A stretch of DNA of 64,000 nucleotides from Lysobacteraceae bacterium NML03-0222. Its GTDB lineage: Bacteria > Pseudomonadota > Gammaproteobacteria > Xanthomonadales > Xanthomonadaceae. The translations under genes were made by a program, and so were the position numbers. How positions within the stretch are numbered: the first letter of the stretch is position 1; every line of letters begins with the position of its first letter. A model generated the notes under the pieces. The model was not told the origin of the DNA and did no database searches. It saw nothing but the letters and a program-made list of their open reading frames with translations. The DNA lies in the NCBI GenBank assembly GCA_002798195.1, contig NWQM01000016.1, positions 186,001 through 250,000 of the forward strand, in the 5' to 3' direction. This document shows, in pieces, positions 1 to 9,329 of this stretch.

Positions 1-4
1 CCCC

Positions 5-75
5 AAACTAAAACAGCGCTAAAGGGAAAACTTTTGGCAGTTTATGAAGATGGCTGAAGGAGCGTTCTGATGCGC
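5..75 (+). repeat. Left-end fragment of an IS3-family element
   Basis: This stretch closely resembles bases 26600-26670, the leader just before orfA of the intact-ended IS3 element at 26583-27791. Both share the CTTTTGGCAGT stretch, the ATGAAGAT stretch, and a TTCTGATGCGCA start region. Similarity stops just after the orfA start codon, so only the tip of the element remains. The following bases, to about 217, hold no gene I can recognise. Confidence 0.6.
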
Positions 76-217
76 ATTTGGCTCAATTCCAGGATGTGAT
101 ACAACTGCCTGAGGAATCAGCCCATCTCACCATCACCCTGCCCTGAGGTGTCCCATGCGTGCTGCCCAGCTCCTCACCCAACTAGCGCGTCCCGGCGACC
201 ATCGGCGCTTGCTGGTC

Positions 218-823
218 TGTAATGACTCACCCCTTTCTGCACAGGTCAGGCTGCTAAAGCATACGCTTCAGCGGGTGTTTTCATGCCGAGCGCCTGATGC
301 GGGCGTCGGTGATTGTAGAACTGGACTGGATCCAGTCACCCAGCACACGCATGGCATGCTGCTGGCTCTCAAAGCGATGACGGTGTACGCATTGCTCTTT
401 GAGGGTGCGGATGACCCGTTCAATCATCCCGTTTTGCTGCGGGCAATGCGGGGTGATGAACTCTTGCTGCAGTCCGTAGCTGCGAACCAGCCGCGTGTAA
501 TCGCGGCTGGTGAAGACCAGGCCGTTGTCCGAACGCAGCAGGAACGGCTCAGGCACACGCCCGAGCGTGCCATAGCGGGCAATCAGTGCCTTGCTCCAAT
601 GCCGCCACCGCGGTACTGGCCTTACCGCTGCGTGAGAGATGCCAGCCCAGCAGTTGCCGGGTATGGCAATCGATAACAAGTGCCAACGTCAGCCAGCCAT
701 CACGTCCTCCCCATACCCGACACAGGTCGGTCGCCCAACGCGGGTCGGGGGCAGTCGCGACCGAAGGCAGCGCCTGGATACGTGGCCGTCGTCCCACTGC
801 ACGCTTGCGCACCTGCCAGCCCT
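218..823 (-). pseudogene. IS3-family transposase orfB, 3' portion, frameshifted
   Basis: Read on the minus strand this is the DDE integrase core of an IS3-family OrfB, nearly identical to bases 27820-28422. The core motifs are present: WATDLCRVWGG (first Asp), LLRSDNGLVF (second Asp) and the NGMIERVIRTLKEQ segment (Glu). A single extra T near position 591 shifts the frame in the middle of the core. A 5-bp TCCAG duplication near 320-331 shifts it again before the FYNHRRPHQALG-type C-terminus. The element's terminal repeat (TGTAATGACTCACCC...) lies at 218-246. The 5' half of the element is absent: the sequence joins directly to a broken vgrG at 816-823. Confidence 0.85.
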
Positions 824-1004
824 GAATATCCAGACCCGCGTCCGGGCTCTGCACCTCCACCGCATAACCAAACCCTGCCGATACACGCTCCCACCCCCAC
901 CAGCGAAGCACATCCCAGGCTGCCCCCGCGCCCAAAACCTCCAACCGGTGTTGACGGTCAACATCCTGCAAAACCGAAGCGCGACCAAGAGCGGGGGGCA
1001 TCAT
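816..1004 (-). pseudogene. Truncated 5' end of a third vgrG
   Basis: The reading frame begins MMPPALGRASVLQDVDRQHR, the same opening as the VgrG at 11457-14330, and follows it for about 60 residues to LDIQGW. It then passes in frame into IS3 OrfB (GWQVRKRAVG). The junction lies in an 8-bp sequence, AGGGCTGG, present in both parents. The open frame continues to 549 and would give a 151-residue chimera with no complete VgrG or transposase domain. It lies about 50 bp downstream of the Tli4-like gene, so it is probably the remnant of the next vgrG module of the island. Confidence 0.85.
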
Positions 1005-1051
1005 GAAGATTCCTGTCCAAAAGATGGAAAGACGTGTCTATCAACTTTTCA

Positions 1052-2086
1052 TCAAGGAATACCCTTCTCAGTATCACGTAAAGCCAACGAGTCAAGCACT
1101 TTATCCCAATACGCCAATATTTGTTCTTGACTTGGATGTTCAATACCCGCCCCAGGTTTTTCAAGCCATTTATATCCAAGATCCAATGAGATGAAAGGAT
1201 GTGATATAGAATCTGGCTTCCCCTGATATTCCCACTTAGCAGAAAAGTAGTCTCTTCCCTCAGGGGTACGCATAACACTCACATGCTCTTGCCCCTGATA
1301 GCCTGCGACTGACCTATTCCCCTTACGAATATTCCTGATAGAGACACCGGATGCCATATCAAATATCAAGCTCTCTCCACGCCTAATGCGAGTCAGAAGA
1401 TCATCCCCCTGAAAACCTTTGTGCGAGTAAGTTTTGAATTTCAAAGAAAACCCGGGAAGCTCAGCAATGGGGAACTCTACTCTGACCAACTCACCCCGAA
1501 CCTCATCCCCCGCAACAACCGCCGAATCGATACAAAACCCGGAAAGCCTTAGTTTTTCTTCAAGCGGAGCCGGAATAACATGCCTTGATGCGACCATCAT
1601 GTCATGGACAACCAAATCAACAAGCTCAGTATCAGCACCCGTCTTAAAAACATAACCAACGCCATCGACGAAAAAATACCCAGAAGCCTTGTAAATATAT
1701 TCATCCAACTCATCTTCACGAAAAGCAATTACTGCACCAGTATCCGCCCTAACTAGCTGATGGAAGCGATTCCCTTCCGTTTCATGCGGCATCTTCAACA
1801 GCCGATCCCGCTCTTGTTCTGCCATAAGAATCATCTGCTCCACTGTTTTTGAGGTGGTTTCAGCCCTGATATCACCCAACCCTGCAACTGCTTGATCCGT
1901 ATATATGGCACGACTCGCCAAGGGCACTGCCATCATAAACCGACCCAGGCACTCCAAACGCTCATCTTTTAAAATTTCTGGCAGCATATTAACTCCATTT
2001 TCTTTTGACCCACCCCAACCACATGCAGAAATCAACAGAATGATAAATGGAGGTAACAAATATATCAACCTAAAAAACACTCTCAT
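1052..2086 (-). CDS. Tli4-like T6SS immunity lipoprotein
   Basis: The 344-residue product starts with a lipoprotein signal (hydrophobic residues about 5-20, lipobox ISAC), so it is probably exported and lipid-anchored facing the periplasm. The opening of the mature part, with ECLGRFMMAVP, resembles the start of Tli4-family immunity proteins, which neutralise Tle4-type T6SS lipases. The ATG at 2086 overlaps the stop of the lipase gene as TGATG, which indicates translational coupling. That order (lipase, then inhibitor) fits an effector/immunity pair. I infer protection against the adjacent lipase; the family call rests on the N-terminal motif and context. A broken vgrG follows closely. Confidence 0.75.
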   Translation of the reverse strand: MRVFFRLIYLLPPFIILLISACGWGGSKENGVNMLPEILKDERLECLGRFMMAVPLASRAIYTDQAVAGLGDIRAETTSKTVEQMILMAEQERDRLLKMPHETEGNRFHQLVRADTGAVIAFREDELDEYIYKASGYFFVDGVGYVFKTGADTELVDLVVHDMMVASRHVIPAPLEEKLRLSGFCIDSAVVAGDEVRGELVRVEFPIAELPGFSLKFKTYSHKGFQGDDLLTRIRRGESLIFDMASGVSIRNIRKGNRSVAGYQGQEHVSVMRTPEGRDYFSAKWEYQGKPDSISHPFISLDLGYKWLEKPGAGIEHPSQEQILAYWDKVLDSLALRDTEKGIP

Positions 2087-3732
2087 CACCCCATCTTCCC
2101 CACTATCTTTATAATGGAGTATAGCGTGACACTTTGGACATTTTCATTATCATAGCTCTCTTGATGCTCAAACCCTCGCATCCGCGCCACAAATTTCACG
2201 GATGCTGGAGCCGCGCCGCCCGACTGATGAGGCACTGTCGCATCGCCATCCGCTTCTGCACTTGCTATGCTATGCGACCAAATTAATGGCTTACGGCCAG
2301 AAGTAGGCACCTGAAGACGGACTTTACCTATAAAGTTATCTGAAACAATAAGAGGATTATTTATCTGCTGATTGGATACCCCATTTTCAATCCCGGAAAT
2401 CCAACCATCAAACTTCCAGCGCACTCTTCCCCATGCACGCTGCCGCGGATCAGCCCCATAGTGGAGCCATGTCTCTCCATGAAAGTAATTCCCTAGTTTG
2501 TCGTGAAAACTCTCAGCCCGCTTAAGGTTTCTTAGATACCCATTCCATGGAGTTATCTTCGGGTCAACTATTCTAGCCGGACCTATTAAATTTTCATTTA
2601 TCAGCCGCCACCAAGCACGTCGTTCCCTATATATCTCGGCATAAGGGTCTGCATTGGGAAGTGCGCGAACCACTATCTGCTCTCCCCGCCAACCAGCATT
2701 GCCATTCGGCTTTGTAATACTGAGCCAATGCCGTGGATAGCGCTTGGTCGGCAAAAGCTCCAGAGGGCCGGGCGACTGGGCAAATACGGGCGTCACTTCT
2801 GCAGCAGACCAACCAAGCAAGCGTGCTGCAATCAAACCGGTAATACCAACCGCCTCATTCCCCGCCCGCACACGCTTATATGCCGCTGGCGCGCCCACGA
2901 TTGGCTGCACGCCATGAACCACGCCAAGTACTTTATCTGCTGCATTGCCCATTGATGGGTGCACTGCGGCACGCGCCACCAACCCACCCATTGAGTGGGT
3001 CACCAAGATGGATTTGGAGCATTGATAGCCCAGTCTGCGATAGCGATTCATATAATGGTCAATCATCTTGGCAAGATAGCGACCATTCAAATCATTACTT
3101 TGCAGCCAGTTATAACCCACTGCATGAACAGGATACCAATATTCAGATGCCCTAAGTAATTCTTGCTCAACCAAACGCCTAAAGCCCCGCAACACTCCCC
3201 AGCGCGCCCCGCCTTGAGCAGAAAGAATCCCCCTCCAGTAACCAGAAAGCTGCCGATTATGATATATCCGGTTAAGATGATACTCCATCAAACACATAAT
3301 CCCGGCATAGCTGCCTTGCATGACTGAACCCCAGCCACGCCGGGCAAATTCTGCATTCCAGTTGCCATTGATTTCCTTGGACCTGAATCCTGTCAGATCA
3401 AAAAGCAAATCTTCATCCACTGGCGCACGAAAATCTACTCGCGTTGTATTCTTGTTGTATCGTCTTTGCCTTTCAGCTGGCTCTAAATCTTTAGCTTCCC
3501 AAACCCACTCAAGGTCATCTGGTCTCCAAATTATTTCATCATGTCTCACACCATTTGCCCCTCTCAGGTTTGACCCCATAATCCCGGGCACAAATATCAC
3601 CGGAATCACCTTATTGGGAGGCAAAATGCATTTTGCGCGAACCGTGTTGCTTACCGGGCTATTGATGGACGCACAATAGGGACGTCCTTCCCGATCATAT
3701 AACGTTGGAACTATCCTGAAATCATCACTCAT
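2086..3732 (-). CDS. Alpha/beta-hydrolase lipase, putative T6SS effector (Tle-type)
   Basis: This is a 548-residue alpha/beta hydrolase. An oxyanion-type segment, VIPVIFVPGIMGSNL, lies near residue 43. A nucleophile elbow, THSMGG (GxSxG-like, with His in place of the first Gly), is followed by LVARAA. There is no signal peptide, as expected for cargo loaded from the cytoplasm onto a VgrG spike. The start codon overlaps the vgrG1 stop (ATGA) and the stop overlaps the Tli4-like immunity gene, so the three form a VgrG-effector-immunity cassette. Members of the Tle phospholipase families attack membrane phospholipids of target cells. By its partner it is most likely Tle4-like, but the subfamily is not settled by motifs alone. 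Confidence 0.75.
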   Translation of the reverse strand: MSDDFRIVPTLYDREGRPYCASINSPVSNTVRAKCILPPNKVIPVIFVPGIMGSNLRGANGVRHDEIIWRPDDLEWVWEAKDLEPAERQRRYNKNTTRVDFRAPVDEDLLFDLTGFRSKEINGNWNAEFARRGWGSVMQGSYAGIMCLMEYHLNRIYHNRQLSGYWRGILSAQGGARWGVLRGFRRLVEQELLRASEYWYPVHAVGYNWLQSNDLNGRYLAKMIDHYMNRYRRLGYQCSKSILVTHSMGGLVARAAVHPSMGNAADKVLGVVHGVQPIVGAPAAYKRVRAGNEAVGITGLIAARLLGWSAAEVTPVFAQSPGPLELLPTKRYPRHWLSITKPNGNAGWRGEQIVVRALPNADPYAEIYRERRAWWRLINENLIGPARIVDPKITPWNGYLRNLKRAESFHDKLGNYFHGETWLHYGADPRQRAWGRVRWKFDGWISGIENGVSNQQINNPLIVSDNFIGKVRLQVPTSGRKPLIWSHSIASAEADGDATVPHQSGGAAPASVKFVARMRGFEHQESYDNENVQSVTLYSIIKIVGKMG

Positions 3733-6728
3733 GGCTCATCATCCGGAAGCAAACGAACCTCAATAGTTTCAAACTGGATATTTGACTGCAATCCAGTTCG
3801 ACCGCCTTTATCTGTTCTTCCACGAATTATCGCGCCATCGCCGCGACGTATCTCAAATCGCTGGTTGGCAAATGGCCGCCCGTTTTCGCGCTCCAGAATA
3901 AACTCCTCATCAAATTTCGCCTCCGGCCAAGTATTCATTTCCCGGCTCAGGTGGGTGCCACCGAGGAATTCCTTCTGGCTGGCATGTACCTTGATTTCGC
4001 CCGGGCAGGTGATGTGGATATGTCCGCCTTCCAGTGTGATGGATGCCCCGCCAGCGGTCGTGAGCTCGATGCGTTTGCCTGCCGCCAGTTCGGCTTCGGC
4101 ATTCACGCTCACCACTTTCAATTGCTCGCGGCTGCGCAGCGCGATGCTGGCATTTTGTGCCTGTATCTTCACTTCCCCCTTTGCACTGGCCAGTTGCAAA
4201 CCCGGTGCACCTTCGGCAACCGCGCCCGCCACTATCCCGCTGCTCCAGCTCAGCGCCTGGCTCGCCAGTACGCGGGTATGTTCGGCACTGCTCAGTTGCG
4301 CATCGCCGCCACTAATCAGGCTCAGGCTTTCTTGTGCCTGCACGTGCAGACTTTGGCCGGACAAAAGACCGATGCCCGCCGGTGCTGACAGACCCAGTAG
4401 CGCGTCGCCGCTTTCAGGTACACGCCCTTCACCCGGTGCAGGATTGCGTGCTTTCGCTTCGCTCTGACCCACTTCAAGGCTTTGACCACTCACCACCGTG
4501 CGGGCGCTTTGCCACAAAGCCTCCAGCGGTGGACGATCGGCAATCAGCCGGGAGTGCCGGGCTTGTTGTACGCCCTCATGGCTCCCCAACGCCGCGGTCA
4601 GATGGGTGCGTGCCAAGGCCGAGTAATGGGCTGCCAGTTGGGCGCTGTACTTCAGTTGCGCCCATTCCGGAATATGCTCCCCGGCGGGCGCTTCCCAGTC
4701 ATGCGATTGCGCGCTCAGCCAAAGACCCGACTCCGCACGCACGCTGCCCCAGGCATCGGTGCGCAGTTCAAAGCCTTCGCCGCGGAAGCTGCCACGGTAG
4801 TTATCCGCCTGATGAATCAAATGTCCGAAGTTCAGTTGGCTATCTCCGTGACTGCTCGCCAGTTGCAAGCGCAGCTGGCTATCGCTGTCGTCAAACACCA
4901 CCCGGTTATAGCCGCTGCCGCCCCATTCCTTCGACTGGATGCCCCACAGAGCGGTCGCATTGCGATGGGCATCCTCCCCTGCCCCAAGTCCATGCCAGGC
5001 TGGGGCATGACCGCCTGCAAGATTGCCTTGAGCGCTGGGCTGGGCATCCCGGGCTTGGGCATACAGCGCATGCTGGATGTCAGCTTCGCCTCGTCCCCCC
5101 GGGGTCGGCGGGATACCCGCTTCACCCTGGCCGTTATACAGGCTGCCCACAATCACTGGACGGTCAATATCCCCTTCCTGAAACGCCACCAGTACTTCCT
5201 GACCAATCCGCGGCAAAAATTGGCTCCCCACACCGGGGCCGGCATAGCGCTGTGCTACGCGCAACCAGCAGCTATCACGGTCATCGCGACGTTCCCCTGC
5301 CTGAAAATGAAACCGCACCCGCACTCGTCCCAGCGCATCGGTATGCACTTCATGCGTCCCTTCCGCTGCAAGCTGCCCGTCCGGCCCCGTCACAATCGCG
5401 GTTTGCAGCCCTGGCGCTAAGGGGCGTGGGTTCAATAGTGCGCCTGTGCCATCCTGGAGCATCGGCCGCCACGGGCAGTCCCGCGGCACTGCGCCAAAGC
5501 GGTTGGCATAGCCCACAGCCTGAGCCTGTAACCACAGCCGTTCCCAATGCCCTGTTTGCTGTAACCATGCGCAGCTCGACGCATCCGGCACCGTGATTGA
5601 CAGCACCGCCCACTCCGGCGCACGGGAGCGCACCTTTTGCCAGTGCGAGGCCACATCCACGGGCAGGTCATTGCAGCCCAGGTGCAGCACTTCCCCCAGC
5701 CACAGCGCATCCGGCGCACCCGACCCCGGCCATTGCCGGAGTCTGAACCAGTCCCCCGCACGAAAGCTGCGCACGCTCCCCTCGCCTTGCCATTGACATG
5801 CCTGGGCTTCACGCGCTTCGGCCATCAGACGCAGATAGCGTTCCGCTTGCTCAGGGCTGCTCGCCGGGTAAATGCCAGCGGGGGCATACACCTCCAGCCG
5901 CATCGGCAGTTCCACCGCACCCAGCAAAGGCAGGCGATGCGTCTGTCCCTGTCCTCCACCGCCCTTGTAGTCAAAATGAGGCAGGCTCAATTGGTGACTG
6001 TACAGCCGTTGGTGACGACCCAATACTTGCAACGTGTCACTGTGCTCCGTGGCATCACTACGGTGGAAGCGTACGCCCCCCTGCTGCAACGAAAGCTGCT
6101 CCTCCGGCTGAGAAGCACTGCTGGCAAACAGCACCCAGCTATGCCCGCAGGGGGCGTCTGCATCCGCCTCAAATCGCCAGCCGATGCCTTCTTCCGCCAG
6201 CAGACGCGCCAGAAACGCAAAATCACTCTCCCGGTACTGCACACAAAAGCTGCGCGGCGGCACTTCCGCCAGAAACGGCCCCACTTCATCACTCAAACGC
6301 CAATGCGCAAGCGTCGAATAATCCTCCAGTACCGCATCGATAATCTCCAGCAGCGTCCGCGCCTGAAACACCCGGCTATGCCGACCTTGCGTCAGCGCCC
6401 ATAACCACGGCGCCAATATCAGACGGTAACACGCTAAACCGCCTTCACTCCCCAATGCCTCCGCAGACACCACGCAACCACTGCGCGGAAACGCACGGCC
6501 ATCGGCCAGTCGCGTCCATAACGTCGCAGGCCGACCCAGCCAGCTCTGAATATCCAAACCCGCCTCAAGACTCAGCACCTCCACCGCATAGCCAAATCCC
6601 GACGATACGCGCTCCCACCCCCACCAGCGAAGCACATCCCAGGCTGCCCCCTCGCCCAAAACCTCCAAGCGACAAAGACGGTTTGCGTCTACCACCACAG
6701 TTGCGGTGGTTAAAAGAGGAAAAGACAT
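3729..6728 (-). CDS. vgrG: T6SS spike protein VgrG (copy 1), extended C-terminus
   Basis: The 999-residue VgrG forms the trimeric puncturing tip of the T6SS. The gp27-like part spans about residues 20-380 and a gp5-like OB domain about 440-560 (TDALGRVRVRFHF, LPRIGQEVLVAFQEGDIDRP). A Vgr-linker region covers about 590-700 and a DUF2345 beta-helix about 730-910. After HASQKEF it ends in about 85 residues found only in this copy (NTWPEAKFDEEFILE ... RTDKGGRTGL). These read like a small beta-rich adaptor domain and may dock the lipase encoded next. Its start lies 5 bp after the Tle1 stop and its stop overlaps the lipase start. The middle is almost identical to the VgrG at 11457-14330. Confidence 0.95.
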   Translation of the reverse strand: MSFPLLTTATVVVDANRLCRLEVLGEGAAWDVLRWWGWERVSSGFGYAVEVLSLEAGLDIQSWLGRPATLWTRLADGRAFPRSGCVVSAEALGSEGGLACYRLILAPWLWALTQGRHSRVFQARTLLEIIDAVLEDYSTLAHWRLSDEVGPFLAEVPPRSFCVQYRESDFAFLARLLAEEGIGWRFEADADAPCGHSWVLFASSASQPEEQLSLQQGGVRFHRSDATEHSDTLQVLGRHQRLYSHQLSLPHFDYKGGGGQGQTHRLPLLGAVELPMRLEVYAPAGIYPASSPEQAERYLRLMAEAREAQACQWQGEGSVRSFRAGDWFRLRQWPGSGAPDALWLGEVLHLGCNDLPVDVASHWQKVRSRAPEWAVLSITVPDASSCAWLQQTGHWERLWLQAQAVGYANRFGAVPRDCPWRPMLQDGTGALLNPRPLAPGLQTAIVTGPDGQLAAEGTHEVHTDALGRVRVRFHFQAGERRDDRDSCWLRVAQRYAGPGVGSQFLPRIGQEVLVAFQEGDIDRPVIVGSLYNGQGEAGIPPTPGGRGEADIQHALYAQARDAQPSAQGNLAGGHAPAWHGLGAGEDAHRNATALWGIQSKEWGGSGYNRVVFDDSDSQLRLQLASSHGDSQLNFGHLIHQADNYRGSFRGEGFELRTDAWGSVRAESGLWLSAQSHDWEAPAGEHIPEWAQLKYSAQLAAHYSALARTHLTAALGSHEGVQQARHSRLIADRPPLEALWQSARTVVSGQSLEVGQSEAKARNPAPGEGRVPESGDALLGLSAPAGIGLLSGQSLHVQAQESLSLISGGDAQLSSAEHTRVLASQALSWSSGIVAGAVAEGAPGLQLASAKGEVKIQAQNASIALRSREQLKVVSVNAEAELAAGKRIELTTAGGASITLEGGHIHITCPGEIKVHASQKEFLGGTHLSREMNTWPEAKFDEEFILERENGRPFANQRFEIRRGDGAIIRGRTDKGGRTGLQSNIQFETIEVRLLPDDEP

Positions 6729-6733
6729 GGTGA

Positions 6734-8836
6734 TCAGCTTTTGGAGAATACCCGCCGATATTGACCATGTCCGTTTGCCTCACGGCGGGTGGCCGTCCCC
6801 AAAACATATCTCACGACAACACCCGCGGCTCCCCGCCTGAGGTCTGCTGCATCAGCGTCCGTCATCACTGGAAATGGCTGTTTGTTTCTTGAGGCTTCCA
6901 ATACCCGACGTTCAAAATTATTCAGCTTGTATTGGTAGGCATATCGCCTCAACTCATTACGGTCTTGCCATGTAAGCCGAGTGCTTTCCGACTCTACCAG
7001 CTCCATCAAAGTCTCGTAATTTTCTTGCCGGGCAATGATTTCATTGGTAAACACTTGCTTGTCCCACTCCGTCAGCGGCCCAAGCAGCCAAAAACCGGCA
7101 TGTGAGTCATGCACGTACTGGTCAAAAAAAGTATCCACGCCTGAAGGCACATCCAGCGCGCCTTCGACTACACGCAGCAAGTCCCGCTGCACTTCAGTTT
7201 CGCCACGATAATTACCATCCTTGTCATAGCGTGCATATTTCCTGGCGTTCTGCGCCGCTGCAATATCGGCGCGCCAGTCAAGCTCGGCCTCCCACAAGTC
7301 GATACGGTCTTGCGCATTGGCGTGCCGATAACTGCTCATTTGCATAAATTCCGCATCACTACCCTTGCTGGCGCGCCAGCGCCAGTACTGCTGCATATGC
7401 TGCTGCAAGGTCGTTTCTACATGCTGCTGCTTGCGTTGCGCCACATCTTCGCCGCGCTCATCCATCCAGGTCCAGTCCAGATAGCTGGAAAAAGCACGGT
7501 CAAGCTCGGTGGACACAGAAAAATCCGTTTTAACCTCGTCAGGCAACCTTTCCCGGCTACGTAACGTACTCCCGGCAGCCAAAGCCTGGAAATACATATC
7601 CGAAAGGGCAATCTGCGAGAGCAGATGGCTGCGACCATCCCGACTTTTGCCCTGCTCACCAGGGCCATAGCCCCCGCCAATATCCGAATGTGCACCCGGA
7701 TAGATATATTCACTGACCCCCGCCACCCCACGGCCACGCCGGTCACGCGCCGTGGAAAGCGGAAACGAGCGACGGATTTCATGCGCCGCCACATAGTGCA
7801 CACTGCGCGCTGCACCCAATACCCCCAAATTGCCATCCGCCCAGTCCATCAGGCCATTGCCAACTGGGCTGGAATCCGCCAACCCCACCGAGGCTACGGT
7901 ATCAAACAGGCCCAAAAAGCGCAGCTTGACTTCGGCATACCCCAACTGCCAGCTCGTTGCCCGCTCAAGCCAGTTGCAGAATACCCGTGCCTCGGCCGCC
8001 CCACGTGAAAAGCCAAATACGCTCAAATTGACCCGTACCACCCTGGGACGCTGCTCAGCCACTGCCTGTAAAAGCCGGGCTTTAAGACCCGCAAAGACAT
8101 GCTGCATTTTCCCATCACCCAGCCGCCATAAATTTTTTAGTCCTCGATAACTGGTCACCAGGGTTTTCATTTCATCTTGCGTTAACAAGTCATAGCCCAA
8201 TGAGGCAGCAGACACGGCATTCAAAACTTCTAGCATCGCCCAATGGATACGCGCCTCTCCGCCCTTGCCCATCGCTTTGCCATTATCACTCTCGGTCATT
8301 TCACCAATCTGTTCAAATTTGGTGCCCACGCCAGGGATGTAATAACGAAAATTATCCACTCGGTCGTCTGGATGGGAATCGTAGAGACTAACGATATTGG
8401 AGTGTGATTTCGGCTTGTCGCGCGTCATATTATTATTGGTGCCATCAAAGAAAATCCCGACATTGATTTCCTTGATACATTGCAGACCATCGCTTATGCT
8501 CACATCCACCGTCTCGGCGCGCTGACACAGCTCTCTGGCACTGGCTTTGCGGTTTTCTCTGGAATAATTCCCCGGCAGCAGCGCCCCTTCCAGGCGGCTA
8601 TGAGCCGGGTTATCCCACCAGTCCCCCTTGTCCGCATCCGGGGTAAACACCCAGTCTGGCGAAACAGGTTCACTCTGATATTGCGCTGGGTCAGGGGTAT
8701 ACCACAGCAAAATCTGCTGACCATTGGGCTCCACGACGCAAGTCGCATCGTATTGGTTGGGACTGATGTAATGGCGGGCAAAGCGGCGCCCCTCATGATC
8801 AGTACGGACAATATACCAACCTAGCTGAAAACCCAT
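6734..8836 (-). CDS. Tle1-family phospholipase effector (DUF2235)
   Basis: The 700-residue protein has the DUF2235 signature: NVGIFFDGTNNN near residue 125, the nucleophile elbow VFGFSRGAA (GxSxG), FLGLFDTVAS, and GAHSDIGGGYG carrying the acidic catalytic residue. DUF2235 proteins include the Tle1 T6SS effectors, which hydrolyse phospholipids in the periplasm of competitors. The ATG at 8836 follows a GGAGG ribosome site by 5 nt; an upstream GTG is less likely. It lies directly after three DUF3304-type lipoprotein genes and directly before vgrG1, so delivery on one of the two VgrG proteins is likely. The last 200 residues match no domain I know. Confidence 0.88.
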   Translation of the reverse strand: MGFQLGWYIVRTDHEGRRFARHYISPNQYDATCVVEPNGQQILLWYTPDPAQYQSEPVSPDWVFTPDADKGDWWDNPAHSRLEGALLPGNYSRENRKASARELCQRAETVDVSISDGLQCIKEINVGIFFDGTNNNMTRDKPKSHSNIVSLYDSHPDDRVDNFRYYIPGVGTKFEQIGEMTESDNGKAMGKGGEARIHWAMLEVLNAVSAASLGYDLLTQDEMKTLVTSYRGLKNLWRLGDGKMQHVFAGLKARLLQAVAEQRPRVVRVNLSVFGFSRGAAEARVFCNWLERATSWQLGYAEVKLRFLGLFDTVASVGLADSSPVGNGLMDWADGNLGVLGAARSVHYVAAHEIRRSFPLSTARDRRGRGVAGVSEYIYPGAHSDIGGGYGPGEQGKSRDGRSHLLSQIALSDMYFQALAAGSTLRSRERLPDEVKTDFSVSTELDRAFSSYLDWTWMDERGEDVAQRKQQHVETTLQQHMQQYWRWRASKGSDAEFMQMSSYRHANAQDRIDLWEAELDWRADIAAAQNARKYARYDKDGNYRGETEVQRDLLRVVEGALDVPSGVDTFFDQYVHDSHAGFWLLGPLTEWDKQVFTNEIIARQENYETLMELVESESTRLTWQDRNELRRYAYQYKLNNFERRVLEASRNKQPFPVMTDADAADLRRGAAGVVVRYVLGTATRREANGHGQYRRVFSKS

Positions 8837-8850
8837 GTTTGCCTCCACGC

Positions 8851-9318
8851 TTATCGAAAAGGAAAATCATCCGGCATTTCCGGCGGTGGCGGGCCAGGAT
8901 AGCCAGAAGTACCCGAAGCACCATTCCATATAATCAGCCGCACCTCATGATTAGGCAAAAAATGTACATTAAGGCGCGTACCGGGTGCTTCATACCGCTC
9001 GATCGGCACCACTTTTTCATGCCATATCGGGTTTGCAGGCACTTTGGGGTCCGAGCTTGACGTTGTCCAGCGCACGGTCGCGCTCAAGCCTTCATGCCAC
9101 TGCCGCGGGTAGATAATGCAGCACACGAAACTCCCCCCTCCCCCATAGGCATAAGAATTTCCACCCCACTGGCCGTTGATGTAGTACTGGTGAATATAGT
9201 CCGCCGTATGATTATAGGCGCTCATTCTGGCAGTAGCGGTTGTTTCTTCCGCCTGGCTACATCCTGTCAATGCCAGCCCTGCTGCCAATCCCAGCGCCTT
9301 GAATAAACGCAAAGTCAT
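8851..9318 (-). CDS. DUF3304-type lipoprotein, putative Tle1 immunity (copy 3)
   Basis: This 155-residue lipoprotein (lipobox ALTGC near residue 20) is the third of three tandem paralogues and the one next to the Tle1 gene. Its first 100 residues nearly match the other two, including SAYNHTADYIHQYYINGQWG and the GGGGSFVCCI segment. The sequence after ATVRW differs, and the protein stops after PGPPPPEMPDDFPFR, so it lacks the roughly 30-residue tail (NAPPGFYEQFNKPYVPGQ) of copies 1 and 2. DUF3304 proteins are often encoded beside DUF2235 lipases and are thought to be periplasmic immunity factors. Immunity function here is inferred from position and lipidation. Confidence 0.8.
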   Translation of the reverse strand: MTLRLFKALGLAAGLALTGCSQAEETTATARMSAYNHTADYIHQYYINGQWGGNSYAYGGGGSFVCCIIYPRQWHEGLSATVRWTTSSSDPKVPANPIWHEKVVPIERYEAPGTRLNVHFLPNHEVRLIIWNGASGTSGYPGPPPPEMPDDFPFR

Positions 9319-9329
9319 CACTGCTTCCC

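Noticed and set aside
4334..5596. Long plus-strand open frames over vgrG1 (and the same at 11936-13198 over vgrG2)
   Set aside because: They lie wholly opposite conserved VgrG domains and repeat wherever vgrG repeats; the translations are Pro/Arg/Cys-rich with no domain. They are shadows of a high-G+C gene.
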